Numbered from the stretch's first letter, positions 1 to 11,475 are shown. The stretch: 64,000 bases of DNA from Capra hircus (GCF_001704415.2 NC_030814.1:69805121-69869120), one strand, 5' to 3'. Numbers and translations: made by a program. The notes: generated from the letters alone by a model not told the origin.

Positions 1-955
1 AGGCTATATATTATCACCCTGCCTATTTAACTTATATGCAGAATACATCATATGAAATGCCAAGCTGGATGGAATCACAAGTTGGAATCAAGATTGCAGG
101 GGGAATGTAGGGACTCTTGGGAACTGTCTTGTTCGGATGGGATGATTTCCATTGCTGGGGGAAATGTCAACAACACCAGATATGCAGATAATATCTCTCT
201 AATGGTAGAAAGTGAAGAGGAACTAAAGAGCTTCTTGATGACCGTGAAAGAGGAGAGTGAAAAAGCTGGCTTGAAACTCAACATTCCAAAAACTAAGATC
301 ATGTTATCCGCTCTCATAACTTCATAGCAAGTAGATGGGGAAAAAGTAAAAACAGTGACAGATTTCCTTTCCTTGGACTCCAAAATCACTGTGGACAGTG
401 ACTACAGTCATGAAACTAAAAGACGCTTGCTTCTTGGAAGAAAAGCTATGACAAACCTAGACAGTGAATTAAAACCGCAGAGACATCACTTTGCCAACAA
501 AGGTCCACATAGTTACTCAAAGTTATAGTTTTTCCAGTAGTCATGTACAGATGTGAGAGTTCAACCATAAAAAAGGCTGAGCGCCAAACAATTGATGCTT
601 TTGAATTGTGGTGTGGGAGAGGACTTTTGAGAGTCCCTTGGATTGCAAGGGAGATCAAACCAGTCAATTGTAAGGGAAATCAGTCTGAATATTCATTGGC
701 AGGACTGATGCTGAAGCTGAAGCTCCAATACTTTGACCACTGGATGCAAAGAGTCAATTCACTGGAAAAGACCCTGATGCTGGGAAAGATTGAGGTCAGA
801 TGGAGAGGAGGGAAACAGGATGAGATAGTTGGATGACATCACTGACTCAGTGAACAGGAAGTTGAGCTAACTCTGGGAGATAGCGGAGGACAGAGGAGCC
901 AGGCATGCTGCAGTCGATGCGATCACAGAGTTGAACATGACTTAGTGGCTGAACA
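1..955 (+). mobile_element. BovB (RTE) LINE, 3' part
   Basis: Sense BovB sequence running from the C-terminal half of the reverse transcriptase through the 3' tail. Frames are broken by stops and indels: the peptide at 52-327 still reads like BovB reverse transcriptase, as does the segment at 543-836. The 5' end lies outside the window. It is a dead copy, recognised by its match to the other BovB copies at 8868, 17155 and 34010. Confidence 0.9.
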
Positions 956-1345
956 ACAAAAACCCACCTCATCACCCAGGCACAATTCACCATCTTTTTG
1001 CAGGCAAGCTTTCTCTCCTCATTCTAATCCTAGACAAAATGCTTCCTAAAACTCCAGAGCATAAAAAGAAACCACTGCCATAACCTAATATCATGCCAAA
1101 TCAAGATATCTAAAACTACAGGCGAAAATAAATAAGTTGAAACCTACAGAGTAAAAATAACTCTCCCCAAATGTCATTATCCATGATGTTTTATGGTACA
1201 CACTAGCTTTTATTTACATGAATTAAAACTTGTACCACTTCACACTGGCTGCCTACCAAAAGATGTTTTTATCCATCCTTTCCATGTGACAAATAGAACA
1301 GGCAGTTGAAACCATGTGTAGTAGTCAGAAAAAAAAAAAAATCCA
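956..1345. other. Spacer, nothing recognised
   Basis: AT-rich single-copy-looking sequence ending in a short A run near 1330. No coding frame or repeat was recognised. Confidence 0.5.
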
Positions 1346-1349
1346 AAGC

Positions 1350-1535
1350 TATTACTCTGTGCCAGTCACTGTTCTGAGTGCTTTATGCTTTATAAAAATC
1401 AACTCATTTTTGCACTTGTAATAGACTGAATAGTGACAGGAGGGTTTCCTGTAGTTTTCTGATCATGAGTGAGGCACACAGAACTTAGGTAACTTGCTCA
1501 AAAACACACAGACAGTGACTAGCTGAGTTTGGTGC
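1350..1535 (+). mobile_element. MIR SINE
   Basis: Contains diverged MIR core words in order: 'tgccagtcactgttctgagt', then a gap, then 'taacttgctca' and 'cacagacagtgactagctga'. It is old and diverged, with an apparent small insertion in the middle. Confidence 0.7.
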
Positions 1536-3439
1536 TAAAGGCTGTTCAGTGTCCACTTTCGGATTGAACTATGTGCTAAACAGATTAATCTTTCATTCTG
1601 ATTTTAAAGCAGTCTTGAGCTACCTGAAAAAGTTAAAAATACAGAGTTCTCATTCCTCATTATTGGTCCATTTCCTCTGGTCTTCTGGTCTTCTAGGATT
1701 TACCATTAATTGCAATACTCCAAACTCTCACACTATATCAATTATCAGATAACCCCTCAGATACTAATTAGACAAAACATCAGGGATAACTTACAGCCAG
1801 AGGAGAACAAGGTTTTTCTCTCAATGTCTTAGGAGAAAGAACAGAGCCCTTTTAGACATAAATGTAGACAATGAGGTCAAATTTCATCTAAGGGATAATT
1901 TTGAAGTGAGCATGGAGCATGACATGGGAAGGTTTGTCATCTTAGAGTCTTATCCTCAGAGGTAACCTCCACTACATAAGCACATAAGCTTGCTCCACCA
2001 AATCAAAATGTCTGCAGGGACTCTGGAGACCAAGACTATAGCAGATCCATGGAGCTCACCCAGAAAGCACTTAGTCTCCGCAGCAATCGTATTGTGACGG
2101 AAGGCAGTCTTTTCTTCTAGACTAAGAATAACCTCTCCACATCTACTCAGAGGGCAAGCTGCAGGTAAGGGTGAAGTCCTAGCAACTTCATGAGAGAAAG
2201 CATGTTGTATCTTTCTATAATATAATGTTTCCAGTGACTTCATCCCTAAATGTCTCTCCCCAACAAAAGGCACCACATGCTGCTAATAAAGCCTCCATTC
2301 CTTAACCAAGCTAGCCCTTAACTCTAGACAAACTAAAACCTGCACCGTGCATAGAGGTGGTCAGTCTGTGGCATCAGGAACACTGGTCTGCAATGGAGAC
2401 CAAGGTGATATGGGACAGAGGACAGGCAGATCAACGAAGAGTGGCCAAACATTAAGCAGCGTATATAATACTGTGCACCATAGAAGCTAGAAAAGACATC
2501 CAGGAACAGAACAGGCTGCCCCTGCCTCTAGGTAGATGAGCTATTCAATATTCACTGGAAGAGTGGATGTTGCTCAGAGTAAATGAGACTCCAATCTCAT
2601 TTATGCTGCCTCTGAATATTTTTGACAATGTTGAGTCATAGTCACAAAAACAATATTAAACCCTGTATGGCCATGAAAAAAGAGAAACAGAGCAAGTAAA
2701 GCCAAACAGTCCCAAAGACAGCAACTTTCCAGCTGCATTTTAGCAGGAAAATGAAATATAAAGAGAACGTCAAAAGGCAATGGAAATGGGTAGGGGACCA
2801 GCTTTATGCAGGAGAGGCCATCCTGTCTCAGTGACATGTGTCTGCTTGCAGAAGCTGGTTGCCCCCGCTGTGAGGGTTTGTGTCCCTTCTTTCTGGTCCC
2901 AGAGACCCATCACTACTGAGTTCCAGCTCCTTCTTCCTTCCTCCCTATCTCGACCCTATCACCACAAGAAAGAATAACCCATGCAGCTCAGCACTCTATA
3001 TACCATCTGGAATAAGGAGTTATTTGAAGAATGAGACCTTTGGATTTATGAACATAATCAGTTATCACTTCATAAATTAATTGCATTACTCATGCTAAGT
3101 GCTTTGAATGGCACAATGTGTAAGACTTTCATTTTTAGAGAAATTACAATCTCTGCCAAAATTAAAAATTAACATATTGGAAATTATTAACAACATAACA
3201 CTTATAAGATTTTCCTTTATGCAAGGTCTTTAATATTTTTCAGAATATTTAACAAAGATTTGTGAATATAAAAGGGAGTTGTTCATACTTCGGAGGCAAT
3301 GATGTCCTGGCTCAGCAGTTATGACATCTGGGGGCTTATGAGGAGGTAACTTACCCTCTGGATGAACCAATATCAATGGACTTAAATATTTTACCCCATG
3401 GAGTCATACTGCAGCTTCAACCTGAATGAGGAAGATGTT
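1536..3439. other. Spacer, nothing recognised
   Basis: No exon, RNA gene or confidently named repeat was found. The open frame at 1956-2276 (-) has no family resemblance that I recognise and no splice or codon signal, so it is not annotated as a gene. Confidence 0.5.
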
Positions 3440-3560
3440 CTTAAGCTTTGTGAACTTCTCTGCTTCCCTGGAGTTATTGAAGTAGGACCTGAAACAGTCC
3501 ATATATAGTGTCTGGTACACAGACTAAGTGGTGGCACTCATTCAGTACTTCCTATCCTTT
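3440..3560 (+). mobile_element. Probable MIR fragment
   Basis: The words 'cctgaaacagtc', 'tgtctggtacacag' and 'ggcactcattcagtac' resemble the 3' half of MIR. It is strongly diverged. Confidence 0.4.
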
Positions 3561-3580
3561 CTCATGGTTTGCTAGAAAAT

Positions 3581-3601
3581 GTTTGTTTGTTTGTTTGTTT
3601 T
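3581..3601. repeat. (GTTT)5 microsatellite
   Basis: Five perfect GTTT units. Confidence 0.95.
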
Positions 3602-3808
3602 ATAATCTCTATAAGTAAAACTCTTTGAAAAATCATACCTCAGGCTTCTTGTGAGGATATGATTACCTATGCTCCTCAAACCTCTCTGTCTATGGGATTT
3701 TACTGGGGATGACCCATAGTGAGGATGCTTTATGAAAGAAGTAGAGGTTGAGCTATAATGAAATCAAGCATATGATGTACAGTAAAACAGCCCAGATTTG
3801 CAGTTGAG

Positions 3809-3848
3809 GTGTGTGTGTGTGTGTGTGTGTGTGCGCTCGCGCGCACAT
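3809..3848. repeat. (GT)n-(GC)n microsatellite
   Basis: About 13 GT units followed by an alternating purine-pyrimidine GC-rich tract (gcgctcgcgcgcac). Confidence 0.95.
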
Positions 3849-4020
3849 GCATGGTCATCCAGAAATGCCTGGTACACTGAACTGGAAATTACAAAAAATC
3901 TCTTCCCAATTCCCTTACCACTCTCCCGCCTGTGACATTACTCTTCTCTTTCTGGCATTTTTTTCATCTTAGTCATTTGCACAAATGCTGCTGCTCTCCC
4001 AGTCACTAACTGCTTTTACA

Positions 4021-4204
4021 AAAGCAAAGTTCTAGATGAAAAAAACAAGAGCAAAACTAAACAAGTGGGATTACATCAAACTAAATTTCTGCATAGCCAA
4101 GGAAATTACCAACAAAATGAAAAAGCAAATTACTGAATAGGAGAAAATATTTGCAAATTATAATAACTGATAAGGGGTTAATATCCAAAATATGTATATA
4201 AATT
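4021..4204 (+). mobile_element. L1 ORF2 3' fragment
   Basis: Sense L1 ORF2 words ('gggattacatcaaacta', 'gagaaaatatttgcaaat', 'ggggttaatatccaaaat') in canonical order. It is truncated by the SINE cluster that follows. The L1 3' end resumes at about 4680, but that piece looks younger. Confidence 0.8.
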
Positions 4205-4620
4205 CTCCATCCATGGGATTTTTCCAAGCAAGAGTACTGCTGTTGCTGCTGCTAAGTTGCTTCAGTCATGTCCGACTCTGTGCGACCCCATAGACGGCAA
4301 CCCACCGGGCTCCCCCATCCCTGGGATTCTCCAGGCAAGAATACTGGAGTGGGTTGCCATTTCCTTCTCCGAAGCATGAAAGTGAAAAGTCAAAGTGAAG
4401 TCGCTCAGTCATTTCCGACTCCTCGCGACCCCCTGGACTGCAGCCCACCAGACTCCTCCGTCCATGGGATTCTCCAGGCAAGAGTACTGGAGTGGAGTGC
4501 CATTGCCTTCTCCATTGGGTTGCCATTTCCTTCTCCAGGGGATCTTCCTGACCCAGGGATCAAACCTGGGTCTCCCGCATTGTAGGCAGACACTTTACCA
4601 TCTGAGCCACCAGGGAAGTC
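4205..4620 (-). mobile_element. Bov-A / Bov-A2 / Bov-tA SINE cluster
   Basis: Three adjoining antisense SINE pieces: a Bov-A stub (4205-4240), a dimeric Bov-A2 (4241-4516) and the tRNA-Glu-derived head of a Bov-tA (4517-4620). Long accidental open frames on both strands come from this SINE sequence. Confidence 0.9.
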
Positions 4621-4679
4621 AGTTGTGTAAAGCTGTTATTAAATACTCTCACTCACACTGAGTGTTTAATCAAGTAAGA

Positions 4680-4940
4680 TAAAAAAAAAGCCAAGCCAAA
4701 TCTGAAAAAAGAAGAATATCATATAAGAAACGAATCACCAGTCCAGGTTCAATGCAGGGTACAGGATGCTTGGGGCTGGTGCACTGAGATGACCCAGAGG
4801 GATGGTACTGGGAGGGAGGGGAAGGGGGGTTCAGGATGGGGAACATGTGTATACCCGTGGCAGATTAAAGCTGATGTATGGCAAAACCAATACAATAATG
4901 TAAAGTAATTAGCCTCCAATTAAAATAAATAAATTTAATT
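4680..4940 (+). mobile_element. L1-BT 3' end
   Basis: Characteristic ruminant L1 3' UTR: 'gaatcaccagtcc', 'gatgacccagagggatgg', a G-rich block, 'gatgtatggcaaaacc', 'attagcctccaatt', then an A/T tail. 5' truncated. The copies near 16300 and 33170 are of the same subfamily. Confidence 0.9.
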
Positions 4941-5021
4941 TTTTTAAAAAAGAATAACTTGTATTTATTATTACAATAGCCTGTATCTATTTTTTCTTTC
5001 TTCCTCCATACTTTAAAGATT

Positions 5022-5158
5022 CCTTGGTGGCTCAGACCATAAAGAGTCTGCCTGCAACGTGGGAGACCCAGGTTTGATCACATGGATGGAGGAGCCTTGT
5101 GTGTTACAGTCCATAGGGCCACAAAGAGTCAGACACGACTGAGTGACTTTACTCATAC
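5022..5158 (+). mobile_element. Bov-tA SINE, internally deleted
   Basis: A tRNA-Glu-like head (with the degenerate B-box region 'ggtttgatc') is joined directly to the Bov-A 3' end 'agtcagacacgactgagtga'. The middle is missing. Confidence 0.85.
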
Positions 5159-5689
5159 TTTTATCTTTTTCAATATCCCTGCAACGTTTCCCTTTCTTGT
5201 ATAGTTTAGGTTCTGAGAGGAAACCTTAGAATCAGAAATTAGGAAAGGAAAGCAACATGATCACTTTTCATTTTAAAAAGGGAGCAAACCTGATTTTGCC
5301 CTGCTGCAAATGTATCAAAATCTAAGTGCTGATTTCCCATTAGAGATAAAATAATGAAATTCAGTAAGAACTATCCTAGAAGTGCTTTTGATAGAATGGG
5401 GTGGGGGGAGAAGTGTAGCAACTGGATGTTCCACAAGAATATTGTAAACTTTATAGGAAATATATAGTTTTGCAAAAGCAGGGGAAGAAATGTAATTTGC
5501 ATTTATTTATCCATTTCAACCCCACAGTTTGAGTTATTTTCAAATGTATTAGAGTTCTTTAGAATGTAAGACTGTGGGGGTGGGAGGAAATATGTTTATT
5601 ACCTCATCTAGACTGAAGAGATCTCTATGAATTTTAAGAGTTTATGTATAAAGCACCAAACATGCAGATGTAGAGAATGGACATGGGGT

Positions 5690-5975
5690 TGGGGGCAAGG
5701 GAGGGTGGGATAAATTAGAAGAATAGGATTGGCATATATATATATATATGTCAGTACTATAATATACATATTATAGTACTAGCTAGAGAGAAGCTGCTGT
5801 ATACACAGGGAGCTCAACTTGGTGCTCTGTGATGACCTAGAAGGGTGGTGGGGAGTGGGGAGGGAAGCTCAAGAGTGAGGGGATATATGTATACATATAG
5901 GTTATCCACTTTATTGTTCAACAGAAATTAAAACAACATTGTAAAGCAATTATACTCCAATTAAAAATATAATAT
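5690..5975 (+). mobile_element. L1 3' end with (AT)n
   Basis: L1 3' UTR words ('cacagggagctcaacttgg', 'gatgacctagaagggtgg', 'caattatactccaattaaaa'). It includes a short AT dinucleotide tract near 5730. Confidence 0.85.
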
Positions 5976-6007
5976 AATTGGCATTTAAAATACCAATTTT
6001 TAATAAA

Positions 6008-6172
6008 ATTGGAGAAGGATTCTAAGGATGAGATGGTTGGATGGCATTGCTGACTCAATGGACATGGGTTTGGGTGGACTCTGGGAGTTGGTGATGAACA
6101 GGGAGGCCTGGCGTGCTGTGGTTCATGGGGTCACAAAGAGTCAGACATGATTGAGCAACCGAACTGAATTTG
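6008..6172 (+). mobile_element. BovB 3' end
   Basis: The last ~165 bp of BovB ('gatgagatggttggatggca' to the 'agtcagacatgattgagcaa' tail), sense, 5' truncated. Confidence 0.9.
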
Positions 6173-7010
6173 GTATAAATAATTTTAAAATGAATACTTC
6201 ATAGGTTACCTGCACACAGGACTCAATTCCCTTTCAATAGTTTCATGGATTATATCATCTCCACCAAGAGCTTGAGGGCATACAGTCCTATGGGGAGTGC
6301 AGGAGTTTGGAGACTGACGCAGCTCAGTAGTAAGACCCCTTGAATCAGCAAATAGCAACCCAGTTGCTTTCTGACAGCAATGGAATCTGGAAATCAAATC
6401 AGTTGTGTCTTTCAACTCCGAGAGGAAACAGCTACTTGGCAAAGAAGTTATAGAGGGAATTCAAATGGCATTCAAACTGTCTGTTTTCTCTAGAGGCAAT
6501 TGGATCCTTCAGTAGAAAACTTGAGGTGCTGTGTTTCTTCCACTGATAACACTTTTCTCTGTTTGCTCAGAATTCTATGTTCTGGGGTCTCTTTAGTTGA
6601 CATGACTGAGTCAAACGTGGGCGTGACTTAGCTCCTCCACTCAGAAGATGTTGAACTGTGTTTTTTATTTACTGACAAAGTGAATAATAGTGCTGCGCAT
6701 GTATGAACCGTCATGGAGGGAGAGACCATCATGGTACGGAGGGCCAGGGAGGCAATACAAGCCTTAGGAGGTGAGTAGGATGTGTTCTTATCAATAAACC
6801 CCTTATCTGTTTACAAAGCCCTTATTCTTATTTTATACCACCTTTAAGCTCCCTCCCACTACCACCTCCAAAAGGCAAAGCAAGAATGCCTAAGAAAGTG
6901 ATCAATGCCCTGTTAATGACTATGTAGAGAGAATTCAAACCTTCTGATAGTGATGGGAGCTATAGCAGACTCTGACCAAACTGGAAGAAAATCACTTTCA
7001 CAAACCTAAT
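6173..7010. other. Spacer, mostly non-repetitive
   Basis: No gene recognised. The only notable motif is an AP-1/MARE-like element, tgactgagtca, at about 6603-6613. Confidence 0.5.
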
Positions 7011-7014
7011 GTCC

Positions 7015-7150
7015 CTTTATCATCCTCAAGACTCTGTAGTTGAAGCAGGTACTTTCTCCCCACATTACAGATGCAGAAATTAAAGTTCAGAAAAATTAAA
7101 TGGCATAGTCAAGGTCACAGACTAGGAAGGAGAGCAAGACATATATGTAA
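7015..7150 (+). mobile_element. MIR SINE
   Basis: MIR core words 'acattacagatgcagaaatt' and 'gtcaaggtcacagactagga'. Old and diverged. Confidence 0.65.
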
Positions 7151-7206
7151 CTCTTCTAACTCGTGGTTCTGATTTCCCCAGTATTTCAGGGTCCCTACAG
7201 AGGTAA

Positions 7207-7525
7207 GGCTTCCCTGGTTGCTTAGGTTGTAAAGAATCCACCTGTAATGCAGGCGACCCCAGTTTGATTCCTGGGTCAGGAAGATTTTCTGGAGAAGGAA
7301 TAGACTGCTTATTTCAGTGTTCTTGGATTTCCCTGATAGTTCAGCTGGCAAAGAATCTGCCTGCAATGTGGGACAGTTGGGTTTGATCCCTGGGTTGAGA
7401 AGATCCCCTGGAGAAGGGGATCTTGACTACCCACTCAAGTATTCTTGCCTGGAAAATTTCATGGACTACAGCCCATGGGTCCCAAAAAGTTGGATACAAC
7501 TGAGTGACTTTCATTTTCACCTTCA
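7207..7525 (+). mobile_element. Tandem Bov-tA SINEs
   Basis: A truncated Bov-tA (7207-7318) is followed immediately by a fuller Bov-tA (7325-7525), both sense. The second ends about 80 bp upstream of the splice-acceptor tract in front of OR2B11. Confidence 0.9.
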
Positions 7526-7601
7526 AAGAGGTAAGGAAAATCAGATAGGTGGAACCTGTGAAAACAAGAGCAAGCGCAGGAATGAGAAAGACAATTTTTC
7601 A

Positions 7602-7651
7602 TTTCTTTCTTTCTTTCTTTCTTTTATCCCAAATTTCTCAGTTCATCCCAG
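7602..7651 (+). promoter_or_regulatory. Candidate 3' splice site upstream of OR2B11
   Basis: A (TTTC)6 microsatellite at 7602-7625 runs into two candidate acceptor AGs, 'tttctcag' ending at 7641 and 'catcccag' ending at 7651. Both lie 20-30 bp before the OR start codon. Olfactory receptor genes usually splice a non-coding 5' exon to the coding exon, and this is the only obvious acceptor. The upstream exon was not located. Confidence 0.55.
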
Positions 7652-7671
7652 GTGCTGGAAAATGCCTCAGC

Positions 7672-8628
7672 ATGAGAAGTGACAACCAAAGCATTTGGGG
7701 GGATCCCCCTAAGAACTTCATCCTTCTGGGTGTTTCTGACAGGCCATGGCTGGAACTCCCTCTCTTTGTGGTCCTCCTAGTGTCCTATGTGCTAGCCATG
7801 TTGGGGAACATTTCCATCATCTTGGTGTCCCGCCTGGATCCCCAGCTCCACAGCCCCATGTACATCTTCCTTAGCCACCTCTCCTTCTTGGACCTCTGCT
7901 ATACCACCACCACTGTTCCTCAGATGCTGGTCAACACGGGCAGCTCCAGCAAGACCATCAGCTACAGTGGATGCACAATACAGTATGCAATTTTCCACTG
8001 GCTGGGATGCACTGAGTGTGTCGTTTTGGCGGCCATGGCCCTGGACCGCTACGTGGCCATTTGCGAGCCCCTCCGATATACCATTATCATGCACCGCCCT
8101 CTCTGCCAGCAGCTAGTGGCTGTGGCCTGGCTCAGTGGCTTTGGCAACTCCCTCGTTCAAGTGGTCCTGACAGTGCAGTTGCCTTTCTGCGGGCGACAGG
8201 TGCTAAACAACTTCTTCTGTGAAGTGCCAGCCATGATCAAGCTATCATGTGCTGACACAGCTGTGAATGACACCACACTGGCGGTGCTGGTGGCCTTCTT
8301 TGTACTTGTCCCCCTGGCTCTCATCCTTCTCTCCTATGGCTTCATTGCCCGTGCAGTGCTCAGAATTCAGTCCTCCAAGGGTCGGAACAAAGCCTTTGGG
8401 ACCTGTTCTTCCCACCTGGTGGTGGTCTCCCTCTTCTACCTACCTGCCATCTACATGTACCTGCAGCCTCCTTCCAGCTACTCCCAAGAGCAGGGCAAAT
8501 TTATCTCCCTCTTCTATTCCATAATCACCCCCACCCTCAATCCCTTCATCTATACCCTGAGGAACAAGGATGTGAAGGGTGCTCTGAGAAGACTTCTGGC
8601 AAGGATCTGGAGGTTCTGCATAAGGTAA
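7672..8628 (+). CDS. OR2B11: Olfactory receptor OR2B11
   Basis: Odorant receptor, a class A seven-transmembrane GPCR that signals through Golf in the cilia of olfactory neurons. The intact single-exon frame gives 318 residues, normal for the family. Visible hallmarks: an N-linked site near the N terminus (NQS), GN in TM1, the intracellular loop 1 motif (PMYIFLS), MALDRYVAIC at the TM3 end, the SYGFI stretch in TM5, KAFGTCSSHL leading into TM6 and PTLNPFIYTLRNKD in TM7. The conserved extracellular-loop cysteines are present. The start was chosen at 7672 because MRSDNQS aligns with the family N terminus. An in-frame ATG at 7549 would add 41 residues read through a microsatellite and is rejected. 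The N terminus (SDN-S, ILLGVSDRPWLELPLF) and the body match my memory of human OR2B11 closely, and the convergent position relative to NLRP3 supports orthology. The ligand is not deducible. Confidence 0.95.
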   Translation: MRSDNQSIWGDPPKNFILLGVSDRPWLELPLFVVLLVSYVLAMLGNISIILVSRLDPQLHSPMYIFLSHLSFLDLCYTTTTVPQMLVNTGSSSKTISYSGCTIQYAIFHWLGCTECVVLAAMALDRYVAICEPLRYTIIMHRPLCQQLVAVAWLSGFGNSLVQVVLTVQLPFCGRQVLNNFFCEVPAMIKLSCADTAVNDTTLAVLVAFFVLVPLALILLSYGFIARAVLRIQSSKGRNKAFGTCSSHLVVVSLFYLPAIYMYLQPPSSYSQEQGKFISLFYSIITPTLNPFIYTLRNKDVKGALRRLLARIWRFCIR

Positions 8629-8867
8629 AGACCTGAGATGCGGTAGTTTCCATTAGTTAGAGAAAACTAGGCAGGTGTATTGTGTGCTCAGAGTACTTTT
8701 CATTAAGGAGTCAATAAGGAAACAGTGTACTTGTGTTTGAGAGAGCCCAAAATTCCCTACCCAAAGTATCTCACTTCCTGTGTTCTCACAGTATCTAAAG
8801 TCCCACCTTTCCCAAGGATCTTTAATTCTAAGAGGCTATAATTAGGAATCATTTAAACAGAATGGAT

Positions 8868-9418
8868 GAAAAGACGCTTGCTCCTTGGAAGAAAAGCTAT
8901 GACCAAGCGAGACAGCATATTAAAAAGCAGAGACATTACTTTGCCAAGGTCTGCCTAGTCAAGGCTATCGTTTTTCCAGTAGTCATGTATGGACATGAGT
9001 GTTGGACTATAAAGAAAGCTGAATGCTGAATAATTGATGCTTTTGAACTGTGGCACTGGAGAAGACTTGAGAGTCCCAGGGTCTGCAAGGAGATCCAACC
9101 ACTCAATCAAGCCTAAAGGAAATCAGTCCTGAATATTCTTTGGAAGGGCTGATGTTGAATCTGAAATTCCTATATTTTGGCCATCTGATGCAAAGAACTG
9201 ACTCATTTCAAAAGACCCCGATGCTGAGAAAGATTGAGGACGGAAGGAGAAGGGGGCAACAGACGATGAGATGGTTGGATGGCATCACTGACTCAGTGGA
9301 CATGAGTTTGAGTAAACTCCAGGAGTTGGTGATGGACAGGGAGGCCTGGCATGCTGTGTCCATAGGGTCATAAAGAGTGGGACACGACTGAGCGACTAAA
9401 CTGAACTGAACTGAATTG
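8868..9418 (+). mobile_element. BovB 3' end
   Basis: Sense BovB from the 'aaaagacgcttgctccttgg' region to the 3' tail, which ends in the tandem 'ctgaactgaactgaa' repeat. Several indels break the frame. It lies about 240 bp downstream of OR2B11. Confidence 0.93.
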
Positions 9419-9950
9419 ATGTCCAGTTAAGTATCAAATTATTTAGCTTCTAATTTCCTGATCTTTTCCCTTTTTCATGTTCCTGTTTTTCTTCTGCTTT
9501 TCCCATTTGTCTCTTTCTAAACTTTCTTCCTTTTCCCATTACTTCTAAGCATAAGTAAGGTGAAACTAAGCCAATCTTATACTACTTATAAGAAATTTAT
9601 GCTCTTCTTCATTTATTTAAATCTTCATAAATTATATGTGCCTTTGAAAAATTTCCAAAACTGAAGTAGATTGCTTTCTTATTCCTGTCTTAAATGGTGC
9701 TTTTTTTGAGCTAAACTTTTTTCTATAGAAAGTTTTTCCACCATTGACTGAGAACTAGTACAAGCATATGTATTGTGAATATATAAGACTCTATATTGGT
9801 TCTATGAGTACCAAAAAAAAAAAAATGGTATAATCTCTTTTCCAAAAAGGGGAATACACTCTAATTGAGAACACAGGATATGAATACATCATAATTAATG
9901 ACAATAAAAATTTTAAATAACAAGTTCAAGTTTATTGCAATAGCTAGTAT
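9419..9950. other. AT-rich spacer
   Basis: No gene or confidently named repeat. An A13 run lies near 9813. Confidence 0.5.
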
Positions 9951-9954
9951 TTGT

Positions 9955-10175
9955 AGAAGACTTCCAAAATGTAAGAAGTAGATTAGGTGTATTTACACAG
10001 ACCATTTTGTTTAATCCACAAATAACTTTATAATATAATCACCATTATGATTCTTCATTGTCATAAAATAAATTGATTATTAAAGAGGTTGCAATAGCTT
10101 GGGCAAGGTCTTTCCAGTAAATGAAAGAACTGAGACCAGAACTAAACCAGAACTGTGTGGGCCACTTCTCTTAGT
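9955..10175 (+). mobile_element. Probable MIR SINE
   Basis: The order of words fits MIR: 'agctagtatttgtagaagac', 'accattttgtttaatccaca', 'aagaggttgcaatagcttgg', 'agaactgagaccagaacta'. Strongly diverged. Confidence 0.5.
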
Positions 10176-10179
10176 AGTA

Positions 10180-10795
10180 GAACAGATGATAATGTTAGAA
10201 CTTTATATTTGTATTTTGTTTTTTCCTGTTCTAGATTTATTTAAATTTAATTCATTCATTTTTATCCCTCTGCCATGCATATGCCAAATATGCAAGCATA
10301 AGAAATAATGTATAACAATAGTAATATAAATAATGTATAAAAATTAGGAAAAAGCAAAACTGAAGAAGTCCTTCTACAGTAAGGACAAAAAAAGGAATAT
10401 GAATCACAAAGCTAAAGCATTTGATTTAAGAGGAGTGAAAAAGTGAAAAAACCATGACTATTCCTGTTACCAAGACAACAAAGGATTTTCCCCCGCTGGG
10501 CGACCATGTATTAGCCACTGGGTAACAGTGAACATACATAATGATGCATGAGAGCTTACTCTTCTCATTTTTTCCTAATGACACAGATCCAATTCAACAA
10601 AGCAGTGTGACATGGAGGAAAGTCAATCCACACATATAGCTATGAAATGAACTGACCTAATTCTAGAACACATTGATAGTATTAAGTTTCTCAAAAAAGA
10701 TGCTAGATTAAAGATGATCTCAAGGTCTTTTCTATCTTGCAATGTGAGGTGGAGACTAATTTTCTTTTTAAATAAGGACTGACCTTAGTGACTTG
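10180..10795. other. Spacer, nothing recognised
   Basis: AT-rich; no gene or nameable repeat seen. Confidence 0.5.
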
Positions 10796-10799
10796 ATTG

Positions 10800-11095
10800 A
10801 CCATTTGAATGAACTTATGGTTGCTGGGGGAAAGGTAGAGGGGGAAGGATAATTAGGGAATTTGGGGTGGACACGTACACACTGCTATATTTAAAATGGA
10901 TAACCAACAAAGACATAATGCATAGCACAAGGAACTCTGCTCAGTGTTATGTGGCAGCCTGGATGGGAGGCGAGTTTGGGGCAGAATGGATACATGTATG
11001 TTTGGCTGAGTCCCTTTCTTGTTCAGGCCTGAAACTATAACAACATTGTTAACTGAGTATATGCAATACAAAATAAAGTTTTTAAAAAATAAATA
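10800..11095 (+). mobile_element. L1 3' end
   Basis: L1 3' UTR words ('tggttgctgggggaaag', 'agcacaaggaactctgctca', 'gtcccttt') followed by an A-rich tail with AAATAAATAAATAA. The pattern is like the copy at 48686. Confidence 0.75.
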
Positions 11096-11404
11096 AATAA
11101 AGATAAGGTTGTAAGAAAAATCTGGCAGCTTCCAGATAATAATATTCTTTCTGGGTCCCTGAAATCCCTAGGTAAGAAGTCCAGCTACCCTAAGACATCC
11201 TTACTAGGGAAACTGCAGGTAATTCTACTATACAAAACAAACGAGACTTCAGCCAGCTGTGCCACACCTGAGTGGAACCATCCTAGACCTGCCCACTAGT
11301 TAAAGACCATCCAGTGACCTCGGTAGACATAATATGGAGCAGAGGAGTCTCCCTCCCAGCTGAGCTCTGCTCAAATTCTTAACCCACAAAATGGTGAGAC
11401 AGAG

Positions 11405-11475
11405 AAGTCTGGGGGGCTACAGTCCATAGGACTGCAAAGAATTGGACACAACAGAACTGACTTAGCAATAAAATG
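11405..11475 (+). mobile_element. Bov-A 3' fragment
   Basis: 'gggctacagtccatagga' and 'aagaattggacacaacag' are the 3' part of a Bov-A/Bov-tA SINE; the head is missing. Confidence 0.7.

Noticed and set aside
1956..2276. 106-residue frame (-)
   Set aside because: No recognisable domain, composition typical of chance, no splice or promoter support.
4268..4661. Open frames of 86-105 residues on both strands
   Set aside because: They are translations of Bov-A2 and Bov-tA SINEs; similar peptides recur at 19344, 49304 and 56389.
7207..7300. tRNA-like sequence
   Set aside because: This and similar heads belong to Bov-tA SINEs derived from tRNA-Glu; they do not fold or end like functional tRNA genes.
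7549..7671. Upstream in-frame ATG giving a 359-residue OR2B11
   Set aside because: The extra 41 residues are encoded by a (TTTC)n microsatellite and flanking sequence and have no counterpart in the family. MRSDNQS at 7672 is the normal start.
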